Part shown: piece after piece, positions 32,072-39,936 of the stretch
Layout of the letters: each line of letters begins with the position of its first letter
Position numbering within the stretch: position 1 is the first letter of the stretch
Source: Kitasatospora sp. NA04385
GTDB lineage: Bacteria; Actinomycetota; Actinomycetes; Streptomycetales; Streptomycetaceae
Assembly: GCF_013364235.1 (NCBI RefSeq)
Contig: NZ_CP054919.1
Location: 4,948,088-4,992,293 of the forward strand
Length of the DNA stretch: 44,206 nt
Direction: 5' to 3'
The notes under the pieces: model-generated
What the model was told of the DNA's origin: nothing
Database searches by the model: none
The model's input: only the letters and a program-made list of their open reading frames with translations
Program-made: the position numbers and the translations under genes

Positions 32072-32920
32072 TCAGCCGGTGATCGGTGCCGCCCCCGTCG
32101 CCTGCGCCAGCAACCGCTCGTACGCGGCCGGGTCGGTGGTGTGCTCGCCCAGCCGGACGGTCTTGCGGCTGCCGTGGTAGTCGCTGGACCCGGTGGTGAA
32201 CAGCCCCAGGTCGGCCGCCAGGCCGCGCAGCCGGCCCCTGGTCTCCTCGTCGTGGTCGACGTGGTCCACCTCCAGCCCGCCCAGCCCGGCCGCCGCCAGG
32301 TCGGCGATCACCGCGTCCGACACCGTCCGCCCGCGCTTCACCGCGCCCGGGTGCGCGAACACCGGCACCCCGCCCGCGGCCCGCACCAGCCGGACCGCCG
32401 CCACCGGGTCGGTCTCGTGCTTGCGGACGTCGGCCCGCCCGCCGTTGGCCAGCCACTCGGCCGTGAACGCGTCCGAGACGCTCCCCACCACGCCCGCCTC
32501 CACCAGCGCCGAGGCGATGTGCGGACGCCCCACCGAGCCGTCGCCCGCGATCCGCTCCACCTGTTCCCAGCTGATCGGCGCCCCCAGCTCCCGGCAGCGC
32601 TCCACGATCGCCCGCCCGCGCCGGAACCGGTCGGTGCGCACCAGCTCCCGCTCGGCCGCGAAGGCCGGCTCCGCCGGGTCGAACAGGTACGCCAGCAGGT
32701 GCAGGCTGATGCCGTCCACCTGGCAGGACAGCTCCGCGCCCGGCACCAGCACCAGCCCCGTCCCGGCCACCGCGGCGGCCGCCTCGCCGTACCCGGACAC
32801 CGTGTCGTGGTCGGTCAGCGCCACCACGTCCAGCCCGGCCGCGACCGCGTTGGCGACCAGTTCGGCCGGGGAGTCGGTGCCGTCGGAGGCGTTGCTGTGG
32901 GCGTGCAGATCGATGCGCAT
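32072..32920 (-). CDS. PHP domain phosphoesterase (YciV/RNase AM-like)
   Basis: A 282-aa metal-dependent phosphoesterase. Metal ligands are visible in MRIDLHAHSNASDGT, VALTDHDTVSGY, LVPGAELSC, GVPVFAHPG and TTGSSDYHG, the full PHP set. An inserted helical region (about 90-160; ISWEQVERIAGDGSVGRPH) matches the YciV/TrpH subfamily, whose members dephosphorylate 3',5'-nucleoside bisphosphates or trim RNA 5' ends. ATG 32920 has TATCCT 7 nt upstream. The DUF6758 gene upstream is on the same strand with 79 nt between them. Confidence 0.88.
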   Translation of the reverse strand: MRIDLHAHSNASDGTDSPAELVANAVAAGLDVVALTDHDTVSGYGEAAAAVAGTGLVLVPGAELSCQVDGISLHLLAYLFDPAEPAFAAERELVRTDRFRRGRAIVERCRELGAPISWEQVERIAGDGSVGRPHIASALVEAGVVGSVSDAFTAEWLANGGRADVRKHETDPVAAVRLVRAAGGVPVFAHPGAVKRGRTVSDAVIADLAAAGLGGLEVDHVDHDEETRGRLRGLAADLGLFTTGSSDYHGSRKTVRLGEHTTDPAAYERLLAQATGAAPITG

Positions 32921-32933
32921 GCCGCCCAGGATA
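32921..32933 (-). promoter_or_regulatory. -10-like TATCCT 7 nt before PHP-gene ATG
   Basis: On the minus strand TATCCT (32933-32928), seven bases, ATG 32920. It suggests the PHP gene is transcribed on its own as a leaderless mRNA. Confidence 0.5.
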
Positions 32934-32999
32934 GGGAGCCCGTCCGGCCCGGTCGGCGGACGGTCCGTCAGCGTGCGGCGGGCGGTGCGGTCGGGCCGG

Positions 33000-33638
33000 T
33001 CAGCCCAGCAGCCGGGGGGTGAGCGCCCCGCAGGGCAGCAGGCCCAGCTCGGCGCCCGCGTCCCGCAGGTCGGTCAGCACCAGTTCGTCGTGCATCAGCA
33101 GCGCCGACTGCTCGGGCCAGGCGATCGCCCACAGCCACAGGCCGCGCGCCTCGCCGACGTACACCGCCCGGTCGTCCGGCGCGCCCGGCACGTGGAACAT
33201 CGGGGTCGGCCGGCCCGCCGCCATCAGCTTGGCGTCGGCCGGCTTGTACAGCGCCACCGAATCGCCCGGGTCCGGCCCGTCCAGCCCCGCGTAGCGGGCG
33301 CCCAGGCCGATGCCCAGCTCCTCGGCCACCAGCACCAGTTCGCCGAACCCGCCCAGCGGGGCCGGACCGGCGCAGGCGACGGCGGTGGCGCGGGCGCCCG
33401 ACAGGTCGTCACCGGCGTGCGCGATCCCGGTGAACAGCCAGCCCACCGGCAGCGGCCAGGGCAGCCAGACCGGCACCTGCGAGCGGTTCACCGCCACGTT
33501 CAGGGCCTCGATGCTCGGGGGCAGCACCGGCTGCATCGGGTGCACGGCACCGTGCAGATCGCACTGCCAGGTGTCGGAGAAGAGGCCGGGGGCGCGGACC
33601 CGACCGGCGCACCTCGGGCAGCTTGGCTCGCCCCTCAT
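33000..33638 (-). CDS. DUF6758 family protein
   Basis: A 212-aa protein. The N-terminus MRGEPSCPRCAGRVRAPG with SDTWQCDLHG looks like a small zinc ribbon (CPRC...C-x2-H). The remainder is tryptophan-rich and beta-rich: VPVWLPWPLPVGWLFTGIA, FGELVLVAEELGIGLGARYA, ARGLWLWAIAWPEQSALLM. ATG 33638 is preferred over TTG 33647: AGGGAGGA is 12 nt before ATG but only 3 nt before TTG. The family is restricted to streptomycetes and relatives as far as I know; the function is unknown. Confidence 0.75.
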   Translation of the reverse strand: MRGEPSCPRCAGRVRAPGLFSDTWQCDLHGAVHPMQPVLPPSIEALNVAVNRSQVPVWLPWPLPVGWLFTGIAHAGDDLSGARATAVACAGPAPLGGFGELVLVAEELGIGLGARYAGLDGPDPGDSVALYKPADAKLMAAGRPTPMFHVPGAPDDRAVYVGEARGLWLWAIAWPEQSALLMHDELVLTDLRDAGAELGLLPCGALTPRLLG

Positions 33639-33793
33639 AACCGACAACGGTCCTCCCTCCGGACTGCTGCGTCAAGGACGATCACCCGTAAGGAGTGCGT
33701 CACGAGCCGCCCCGGCAACGGCCCGGGTCCGGCAGAGGTGATGTCCCGGCGGGGCCCCCGTCAAACCCCCGCAGGTGGCGGCGTCCGAACACA

Positions 33794-33840
33794 CTGACGC
33801 CCCGTCGTCCCAGGGGTCTCCTGCGGTGACGGGGCGTCAG
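33794..33840 (-). terminator. Perfect 13-bp stem terminator
   Basis: CTGACGCCCCGTC (33794-33806) pairs exactly with 33828-33840 around a 21-nt loop. It is 47 nt beyond the stop of the 47-aa gene on the minus strand. Confidence 0.75.
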
Positions 33841-33886
33841 CCGGGTATCGGAACGTCGGACGACTCGGAGGTGCGTCCGCGTCCGC

Positions 33887-34030
33887 TCACACGGCCTTGC
33901 ACGGCCGGATGTACAGGCGCTCGCCGGTCTGTGCGGCGGCCTTCAGGTACTCGGACACGGTCTCCGCGTCGGCGATCAGCCGATCGGTCTCCGTCCCCGC
34001 GTGGTCCAGGCGCAGAATCTCGAAACGCAT
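33887..34030 (-). CDS. 47-aa conserved small protein
   Basis: Starts at ATG 34030 with AGGGAGA 5 nt upstream, a good ribosome site. The protein begins MRFEILRLDHAGTETDRL and continues through IADAETVSEYLKAAAQTGE to RLYIRPCKAV: a strand, a helix and a strand with balanced charge. The frame is open further upstream, but that sequence is low-complexity. A terminator follows and a roughly 300-nt leader with hairpins precedes it. I think it is a streptomycete-conserved small protein; no function can be given. Confidence 0.7.
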   Translation of the reverse strand: MRFEILRLDHAGTETDRLIADAETVSEYLKAAAQTGERLYIRPCKAV

Positions 34031-34456
34031 GGGTCTCTCCCTTCCCGTCCTCGGGGTCCGAGGCGGACTCGGCCTACGGTCGACCACCAGGCGGTGGCCC
34101 GTCGGCGCTGGCTGGGTCGGACGTCCGGCAGGTGCAGTCACCCGTCGCTCCCCCCACTCTCAGGCAGGACTCGTTCAGCGGCACTTTCCCTTGCGGCACT
34201 AGAGGGAGGCTGAAGTGCCCCGATGACCCACTGTGCCGCGACGCTGCTTCCCGGTGGTTGCCCACCGGTAAATCCGTGGTTTCGGCGGCCGGAGGAGGGT
34301 GCGGCCGTCGGAGGGTGTCGATCCCGGACGAAATCAAATATTACCCGAGCTAACGATTCTTGTCGCGTGAAAACCGGGGCCGACTTCTGAGCGGCCGTCA
34401 GGAGTCCCGCCGGTGGCCCGGCCCGGGGCCGGACCGCCGCCGGTGGGACGGACCGC
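34031..34456 (-). ncRNA. Candidate structured leader or small RNA upstream of the 47-aa gene
   Basis: A 426-nt non-coding stretch. On the minus strand TAATAT (34343-34338) sits in the most A/T-rich patch of the window and could be a -10, giving a leader of about 300 nt. Within it CCGGTGG pairs with CCACCGG around a GCAA tetraloop (forward 34251-34268). A second hairpin pairs GGCACTT plus TCCCT with AGGGA plus AAGTGCC (forward about 34178-34219) with a 5-nt bulge. I recognise no known riboswitch class. The part from about 34345 to 34456 shows nothing else. Confidence 0.35.
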
Positions 34457-35299
34457 TCAGGCCGACCAGAACGCGGCCAGCGCCGCCGCCGTCTCGGCCG
34501 GCCGCTCCGCGTTGGGGGAGTGGCCCGAGCCGGGCACCACCAGCCGGGCCGCGTCCAGCCGGGCCGCCATCCCGGCCTGCTCCGCGACCGGCCAGGCGTA
34601 GTCCCGCTCCCCGGACAGCACCAGCTTCGGCAGGCGCACCGCCGCCAGCTCCGCCACCCGGTCCGGCGCCGACATCAGGTGCGCCGCCGCCGCCCGCAGC
34701 CCCTGCGGGCGGTTGGCCACCCAGCGGCGGTGCAGGAACTCCGCGACCTCCGGGTCCAGCGGCGGCACCCGCTCGCCCTCCAGCTGCTGCATCACCTGCC
34801 AGATCGACTCCAGGTCCATCGAGTCCAGCGCCTCCAGCAGCATCGCCGTCCGCGCCGCCTCCGCCGGATCGATCGGCCCCGGCCCGGTCGACATCAGGGT
34901 CAGCGACCGCCACGGCAGGTCGTCCGGGTCCGCGAGCACCGCCTCCCGCACCACCTGCCCCCCGAAGGAGTGCCCCAGCAGGTGCACCGGCCCCGTCACC
35001 CCCAGCCCGGCCGTCACCGCCCGCACGTCCGCCCCCAGCGCCGGGACGGTGTACGCCGCCGGGTCGTCCGGGCCGCCGGACTCGTACTGGCCGCGCTGGT
35101 CCACCGCGACGGTCCGGAAACCCGCCTCGGCGAGCGGCTCCAGCAGCGCGATGAAGTCCTCCTTGCTCCCGGTGAACCCCGGCACCAGCAGCGCCGTCCC
35201 CCGCACCGCCCCCGCCGGCTCCCCCCACAGCGCGGCCAACCCCGCCACCCGCACCGCCTGCGCGCACGACGGCAACTTCAAGAACGGCGGCGTACTCAT
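34457..35299 (-). CDS. Alpha/beta hydrolase
   Basis: A 280-aa alpha/beta-hydrolase: oxyanion strand GTALLVPGFTGSKED, TVAVDQRGQYESGG, nucleophile elbow LLGHSFGGQVVR (Ser in G-H-S-F-G), acid region VLSGERDYAWPV and catalytic His in VPGSGHSPNAERP. A cap domain is present (about 145-205). No signal peptide. ATG 35299 has GAGGGG about 10 nt upstream; a TAGGGT box (35349-35344) 45 nt before it is a plausible -10. An earlier in-frame GTG at 35326 is less likely. The substrate is unknown; esterase or lactonase activity is typical. Confidence 0.85.
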   Translation of the reverse strand: MSTPPFLKLPSCAQAVRVAGLAALWGEPAGAVRGTALLVPGFTGSKEDFIALLEPLAEAGFRTVAVDQRGQYESGGPDDPAAYTVPALGADVRAVTAGLGVTGPVHLLGHSFGGQVVREAVLADPDDLPWRSLTLMSTGPGPIDPAEAARTAMLLEALDSMDLESIWQVMQQLEGERVPPLDPEVAEFLHRRWVANRPQGLRAAAAHLMSAPDRVAELAAVRLPKLVLSGERDYAWPVAEQAGMAARLDAARLVVPGSGHSPNAERPAETAAALAAFWSA

Positions 35300-35458
35300 C
35301 CGCTGCGGCCCCTCGTCTCCGGTCACCCGACGTCTCGGGGGCCACCCTACGGCGAACAGCGCCCCCGGCACGGGAGGGCCGCGGGGCGGTGCGCGCGGCG
35401 GGCCGGCGGTTATTTCCTTCGTGTCCCCGGCTTCGTGGCTTCGCGGAGGGCGGGAACG

Positions 35459-35499
35459 CCGCAGGGGAGGGGCGACGTGGTGTCGGCCCTCCCCTGCGG
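35459..35499 (-). terminator. Perfect 13-bp stem terminator after the helicase
   Basis: CCGCAGGGGAGGG (35459-35471) is complementary to 35487-35499. It lies just after the helicase stop on the minus strand. Confidence 0.8.
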
Positions 35500-35512
35500 G
35501 GTGGTGGTGCGG

Positions 35513-36270
35513 TTACTGCTCGACGGCCTTGCGGGTCCGGCGCGGGGCCGGGATCTCCTCGGCGGCGGCCGCCTTCTTGACGGCCCGCTTGCGCGGCGCC
35601 GGGGCGGTGGCGGTCTCCTCGGCCGGGGTCTCGGCGGCGGCCACGGCCTTCTTGACGGTGCGCTTGCGCGGGGCCGGGGCGGCGGCGGTGGCCTCCTCGG
35701 CCGGAGCCTCCTCGACGGGGGCCTCCGCGACGGTGGCGGCGGCCTTCTTGGTGGTGCGCTTGCGCGGCGCCGGGGCGGCGGCCTCCTCGGCCGGGGTCTC
35801 GTTGGTGGCTACGGCCTTCTTGACGGCCCGCTTGCGGGGCGCCGGGGTGGCGGCCTCCTCTACCGGGGTCTCGGTGGCGGCCACGGCCCTCTTGACGGCC
35901 CGCTTGCGCGGGGCCGGGGCAGCGGTCTCCTCGGTCGGGGCCGCCGTCACCGGAGCCTCGACCACGGGGGCCTGGACCACCGGAGCCTCGACCACCGGGG
36001 CCTCCGCCACGGGGGCGGCGGCCTTCTTGGCGGTGCGCTTGCGCGGGGCCGGGGCGGCCTGCTCCTCGGCGGGGGTCACCAGGGAAGTGACCGGCTTGCG
36101 GACGGCCCGCTGCTGCGGCGTCCGGGAGCGGATGACCGGCTCGGCGGCCACCGGCTCCGCGACGACTGCAGCGGCGGCGGCGACCGGGGCGGGGGCCTCG
36201 GTGGCGCCCTCCACGGCCGGGGCGGCCTTGCGGGTGCGCTTGCGCGGGGTGCGGGCCGGGGCCTCGGCGG
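35513..36270 (-). repeat. Coding repeat: PRKR-x-x-KKA units in the helicase tail
   Basis: Seven in-frame copies of a unit like APAPRKRAVKKAVAATETP, with spacers of roughly 15-40 residues rich in Ala, Glu, Val and Pro, ending in PRRTRKAVEQ. The units differ at synonymous and non-synonymous sites, so the array is not a recent perfect duplication. Confidence 0.85.
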
Positions 36271-37963
36271 CCGGGGCCTCCACCACGGGGCGGGGGCGGG
36301 CGCCTCGACCTGGGCCTCGACCTGGGCCTCCACCGGCGTCGGGACGGCGGCGGCCTCGACGGCCGCGGCCGCACCGCCGCGGCGGTTGCGGTTGCGGCGG
36401 CGCGGGCTGCGGCCCTCCGCCGGGGCGCTCGCCGGGCCGGTGGCGGCCGGCTGCGACTGCTCGACCTGCTGCGCCGTCTCGGGCGCCACGGCCGCGGCGG
36501 CGCTGCCGCCGCGGGTGCGGCGGCGCTCGCGGGAGCGGCGGGACGGGCGCTCGGCCGGAGCCGGGCTCTCGGGGCGCCGCCCGGCCGCCGCGGGCGTCCC
36601 GGGTGTCGCGGGCGTCCTTGGTGTCGCGCCCGCCCCGACCGCGGCCGCCGCGGCCGCCGGTCTCGCCGAGGTCCTCGACCTCCTCCGCGGCCAGGCCGGC
36701 CCGGGTGCGCTCGGAGCGCGGCAGGACGCCCTTGGTGCCGGGGGCGATGCGCAGCAGCTCGTAGAGGTGCGGCGAGCTGGAGTAGGTCTCCTCCGGGTCG
36801 TTGAACGGCAGTTCCAGCGCCTTGTTGATGAGCTGCCAGCGCGGGATGTCGTCCCAGTCGACCAGGGTGACGGCGGTGCCCGAGGCGCCGGCCCGGCCGG
36901 TGCGGCCGATCCGGTGCAGGTAGGTCTTCTCGTCGTCGGTGCACTGGTAGTTGATGACGTGCGTGACGCCCTCGACGTCGATGCCGCGGGCGGCGACGTC
37001 GGTGCAGACCAGGACGTCGACCTTGCCGTTGCGGAAGGCGCGCAGCGCCTGCTCGCGGGCGCCCTGGCCGAGGTCGCCGTGCACCGCGCCGGCCGCGAAG
37101 CCGCGCTTGGTGAGCTGCTCGGCCACGTCGGCGGCGGTGCGCTTGGTGCGGCAGAAGATCATCGCCAGGCCGCGGCCGTCGGCCTGGAGGATGCGGGACA
37201 CCATCTCGACCTTGTCGAGCGAGTGCGCGCGGAAGATGTGCTGCTCGATGTTGGCGACGGTGGTGCCGGTGTCGTCCGGAGCGGCGGCGCGGATGTGGGT
37301 GGGCTGGCTCATGTACCGGCGGGCCAGCGAGATGACCTGGCCGGGCATGGTGGCCGAGAAGAGCAGGGTCTGCCGCTTGGCGGGCAGCATGGTGATGATC
37401 TTCTCGACGTCCGGCAGGAAGCCGAGGTCGAGCATCTCGTCGGCCTCGTCCAGGACCAGCGCGCGGACCCGGGACAGGTCCAGCTTGCGCTGCCCGGCCA
37501 GGTCGAGCAGGCGGCCGGGGGTGCCGACCACGATGTCCACGCCCTTCTTCAGGGCCTCGACCTGCGGTTCGTAGGCGCGGCCGCCGTACACGGCGAGGAC
37601 GCGGACGTCGCGGACCTTGCCGGCGGTCTGCAGGTCGTTGGTGACCTGGGTGCACAGCTCGCGGGTGGGGACGACGATGAGCGCCTGCGGGCTCTCGGAG
37701 AGCTGCTCGGCGGTGGCCCGGCCGGCGGCGACGTCGGCGGCGACCACGACCCGCTCGATCAGTGGGAGGCCGAAGCCGAGGGTCTTGCCGGTGCCGGTCT
37801 TGGCCTGGCCGATGACGTCGTGGCCGCTCAGCGCGACCGGCAGGGTCATCTCCTGGATCGGGAAGGGGTGGACGATGCCGACGGCCTCCAGGGCCTCGGC
37901 GGTCTCCGCGAGGATCCCGAGATCGCGGAACGTCTGCTTGACGGGTTCAGTCGTGCTGGACAG
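35513..37963 (-). CDS. DEAD-box RNA helicase with lysine-rich repeat tail; probable CTG start
   Basis: About 816 aa. The Q-motif (GIVHPFPIQ) is encoded upstream of the first conventional start (ATG 37849), so the true start must lie further out. The only good candidate is CTG 37963, giving (M)SSTTEPVKQTFRDLG, with GGAAGAGG 7 nt upstream. Then come motif I AKTGTGKT, PTRELC, TPGRLLD, DEAD in VLDEADEMLD, SAT, and domain 2 motifs DVAARGIDV and HRIGRTGRAG. Between about 36580 and 36290 the sensible reading frame shifts by +1 and back by -1: RRPESPAPAERPSRRSRERR and APETAQQVEQSQPAATGPAS lie in the alternate frame. The C-terminus has seven PRKR-x-x-KKA units separated by Ala/Glu/Pro linkers. Likely a cold-shock/ribosome-assembly helicase; the tail probably binds RNA. 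Confidence 0.9.
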   Translation of the reverse strand: MSSTTEPVKQTFRDLGILAETAEALEAVGIVHPFPIQEMTLPVALSGHDVIGQAKTGTGKTLGFGLPLIERVVVAADVAAGRATAEQLSESPQALIVVPTRELCTQVTNDLQTAGKVRDVRVLAVYGGRAYEPQVEALKKGVDIVVGTPGRLLDLAGQRKLDLSRVRALVLDEADEMLDLGFLPDVEKIITMLPAKRQTLLFSATMPGQVISLARRYMSQPTHIRAAAPDDTGTTVANIEQHIFRAHSLDKVEMVSRILQADGRGLAMIFCRTKRTAADVAEQLTKRGFAAGAVHGDLGQGAREQALRAFRNGKVDVLVCTDVAARGIDVEGVTHVINYQCTDDEKTYLHRIGRTGRAGASGTAVTLVDWDDIPRWQLINKALELPFNDPEETYSSSPHLYELLRIAPGTKGVLPRSERTRAGLAAEEVEDLGETGGRGGRGRGGRDTKDARDTRDARGGRAAPREPGSGRAPVPPLPRAPPHPRRQRRRGRGARDGAAGRAVAAGRHRPGERPGGGPQPAPPQPQPPRRCGRGRRGRRRPDAGGGPGRGPGRGARPRPVVEAPAAEAPARTPRKRTRKAAPAVEGATEAPAPVAAAAAVVAEPVAAEPVIRSRTPQQRAVRKPVTSLVTPAEEQAAPAPRKRTAKKAAAPVAEAPVVEAPVVQAPVVEAPVTAAPTEETAAPAPRKRAVKRAVAATETPVEEAATPAPRKRAVKKAVATNETPAEEAAAPAPRKRTTKKAAATVAEAPVEEAPAEEATAAAPAPRKRTVKKAVAAAETPAEETATAPAPRKRAVKKAAAAEEIPAPRRTRKAVEQ

Positions 37964-38422
37964 GGTGCTGCCTCTTCCGTGTGGAGGGCCGAGCCCGAAC
38001 GCGTCCTGCCGTACCCGGGCAGCCCCGTGCGGGGCGCGTCGGGCGGGCGGCGCGGGGGGAGGGCGTCCCGTTGACGGGTCGTGCGGCGCGCTGTCGGCGC
38101 GATCCGCGGCGGCCCTCGCTCGGCCTGATGCGGTGCCTGGGCCCGAGGCTCGGGCCAGGTCGGAGCCGATCGGGTCTCCGACCGGGCATCCGCGTACGTG
38201 AGCGCCGGGTGCTGCACCGGGCGGCGGAACGCCGCCGGCACGACCTCGCGGCCTGCCGTCGAACGGACGGGCCGCGCCGGTCTACACCTGGCCTCACCAC
38301 CTACCATACAGTCAAGCGACGACTCGAACACGTGACGGTCGCTACTCCGACCGGCCGCGGCCGGTCGCCGGGGGCCCTGCGGGCGGCCCGACGGGGCCGC
38401 CGGGAGCACTAAGGTCGGTGCC
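37964..38422. other. 459-nt divergent intergenic region
   Basis: Between the helicase (minus) and the ferritin-like gene (plus). No credible coding sequence. The plus-strand gene uses the TAAGGT box at 38410. On the minus strand a TTGACT hexamer near 38310 lies in the least GC-rich part, but no well-spaced -10 is evident. If transcription starts there, the helicase leader would exceed 300 nt, as is often seen for cold-shock helicases (inference). Confidence 0.35.
38410..38422 (+). promoter_or_regulatory. -10-like TAAGGT 7 nt before ATG
   Basis: TAAGGT (38410-38415), seven bases, ATG 38423; no Shine-Dalgarno sequence. A candidate leaderless promoter. Confidence 0.5.
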
Positions 38423-39148
38423 ATGGAGACTCCGGAACCCGGTGACGAGCTCACCGACTCGATCGGGCCCTGGGCGGCCCGGGCCGCCGACCCGCACTAC
38501 CGGGCGGCCGTGCTGGACCTGCTCGGCGCGCTCGCGTACGGCGAGCTCAGCGCCTTCGAGCGGCTCGCCGAGGACGCCAAGTTCGCCCCCGGCATCGAGG
38601 AGAAGGCCGCGCTGGCCCGGATGGCCTCCGCCGAGTTCCAGCACTACCAGCTGCTGCACGACCGGCTGGCCGAGGTCGGCGCCGACCCGGTCGCGGTGAT
38701 GGAGCCGTTCGTCGAGCCGCTGGAGAACTTCCACCGGATGACCGCCCCGTCCGACTGGCTGGAGGGCCTGGTCAAGGCGTACGTGGGCGACGCGATCGCC
38801 ACCGACTTCTACCGCGAGGTGGCCGTCCGGCTCGACGACGACACCCGGGACCTGGTGCTGCGGGTGATGTCCGACACCGGGCACGCCGAGTTCGCGGTCG
38901 AGCGGGTGCGGCAGGCGATCGCCGAGGACCCGCGGGTCGGCGGGCGGCTCGCGCTGTGGGGGCGGCGGCTGATGGGCGAGGCGCTCAGCCAGGCGCAGCG
39001 GGTGGTCGCCGAGCGCGACGCGCTGTCCAACCTGCTGGTCGGCGGGGCCCGGGTGCGCGGCTTCGACCTGGTCGAGGTCGGCAAGATGTTCAACCGGATC
39101 ACCGAGACGCACACCAAGCGGATGGCGGCGCTGGGCCTGGCCTCCTAG
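38423..39148 (+). CDS. Ferritin-like (MiaE-like diiron) protein
   Basis: A 241-aa four-helix-bundle protein. Candidate diiron ligands: GELSAFERLAEDAKF (Glu in helix 1), ASAEFQHYQLLHDR (E-x-x-H in helix 2), KAYVGDAIATDFYREVA (helix 3) and SDTGHAEFAVERVR (H-x-E in helix 4). The family (ferritin-like fold, near MiaE tRNA hydroxylases) is found beside RhlE-type helicases in actinobacteria, including Rv3210c next to Rv3211. It may modify RNA, but this is inferred from neighbours. ATG 38423 is supported by the TAAGGT box. Confidence 0.82.
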   Translation: METPEPGDELTDSIGPWAARAADPHYRAAVLDLLGALAYGELSAFERLAEDAKFAPGIEEKAALARMASAEFQHYQLLHDRLAEVGADPVAVMEPFVEPLENFHRMTAPSDWLEGLVKAYVGDAIATDFYREVAVRLDDDTRDLVLRVMSDTGHAEFAVERVRQAIAEDPRVGGRLALWGRRLMGEALSQAQRVVAERDALSNLLVGGARVRGFDLVEVGKMFNRITETHTKRMAALGLAS

Positions 39149-39170
39149 GGCCGGGGCGGGCCCGGACGGC

Positions 39171-39446
39171 TCAGGCGTGCCGGTGCCGCCCGCGGCGCCC
39201 GGGCCGCAGGTCCGGGCGGGCCGGCACCGAGACCAGCAGGACCGACGCGGCGGCGGAGATCGCCAGCTGGACCAGCGGCGCGTGCCCGTCCATCACGTAG
39301 TGGCTGATCCGGCCGGCCAGCACCGCGGAGACCAGCGCGGTGCCCACCGGCAGCGCGCGCGGGCCCGGGTACAGGTCGGGCCGGACCAGCAGGGCGCCGA
39401 TCCCGACGGCCAGCCCGATCAGGACGGACGTGATCGTCTCCCACAC
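39171..39446 (-). CDS. Small membrane protein, unknown function
   Basis: A 91-aa protein starting at GTG 39446 with GGGAGG 5 nt upstream. Three hydrophobic segments: TSVLIGLAVGIGALLV (about 5-20), LPVGTALVSAVLAGRISHYV (about 30-50) and PLVQLAISAAASVLLVSV (about 55-73), then a basic His/Arg-rich tail (RPGRRGRHRHA). No homology I can name. It converges with the ferritin-like gene (22 nt apart). Confidence 0.65.
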   Translation of the reverse strand: MWETITSVLIGLAVGIGALLVRPDLYPGPRALPVGTALVSAVLAGRISHYVMDGHAPLVQLAISAAASVLLVSVPARPDLRPGRRGRHRHA

Positions 39447-39518
39447 GGCTGCCTCCCGGTACGTGCGACGCTGCGGCAGCAACCGCCTACCCGCCCGGGC
39501 CTGCGGGTACGCACAGCA

Positions 39519-39556
39519 CGGCGCCCCGTCCCCCCGGGCGGGGGAACGGGGCGCCG
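39519..39556 (-). terminator. 11-bp stem terminator after DUF3107
   Basis: CGGCGCCCCGT (39519-39529) pairs with ACGGGGCGCCG (39546-39556); an inner C-run/G-run extends the stem. It is 11 nt after the DUF3107 stop on the minus strand. Confidence 0.8.
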
Positions 39557-39567
39557 CGGCACGGACG

Positions 39568-39795
39568 TCAGAGCGTGCCGAAACCGACCTTGCGGACGGA
39601 CGGCTCGCCGATCTCGACGTACGCGAGGCGCTCGGCCGGAACCAGCACCCGGCGGCCGTGCTCGTCGACCAGGGTGAACAGCTTGCTGGTGCCGTCCAGG
39701 GCCTTGGCGACCGCGTCCGCGACCTCTTCGGCAGATTGCGCGCTCTCCAGGACGATCTCCCGGTTCGCGTTCTGCACCCCGATCTTGACCTCCAC
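39568..39795 (-). CDS. DUF3107 family protein (TB9.4-like)
   Basis: A 75-aa protein from GTG 39795, with GGAGGGA 8 nt upstream. VEVKIGVQNANREIVLESAQ begins a beta-alpha-beta-beta-beta arrangement; the helix SAEEVADAVAKAL and the end RRVLVPAERLAYVEIGE are family hallmarks. In M. tuberculosis the homologue (Rv3208A) lies beside a TetR gene and the ferritin-like/helicase genes, as here. The function is unknown. Its own ribosome site and terminator indicate an independent short transcript. Confidence 0.92.
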   Translation of the reverse strand: MEVKIGVQNANREIVLESAQSAEEVADAVAKALDGTSKLFTLVDEHGRRVLVPAERLAYVEIGEPSVRKVGFGTL

Positions 39796-39936
39796 GGCTT
39801 CCGTCCCTCCGGTAGCTGGCCGCGCGCGCCCCGACCGCCGTTCGCGGTGGGCGCGCCGTACGGGCATCACCTTAAGGCAGCAACCCGGCCGGAGGGCGAA
39901 GGTCGGGGGCCGGTCCGCTCAGGGCCGAATCCCGGG

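Noticed and set aside
34364..34390. Seven-codon leader peptide GTG...TGA (MKTGADF)
   Set aside because: No ribosome site and no downstream gene on the plus strand for it to control.
34398..37655. 1,085-codon minus-strand frame across the hydrolase and helicase
   Set aside because: Out-of-frame Arg/Gly-rich translation of two genes; no motifs of its own.
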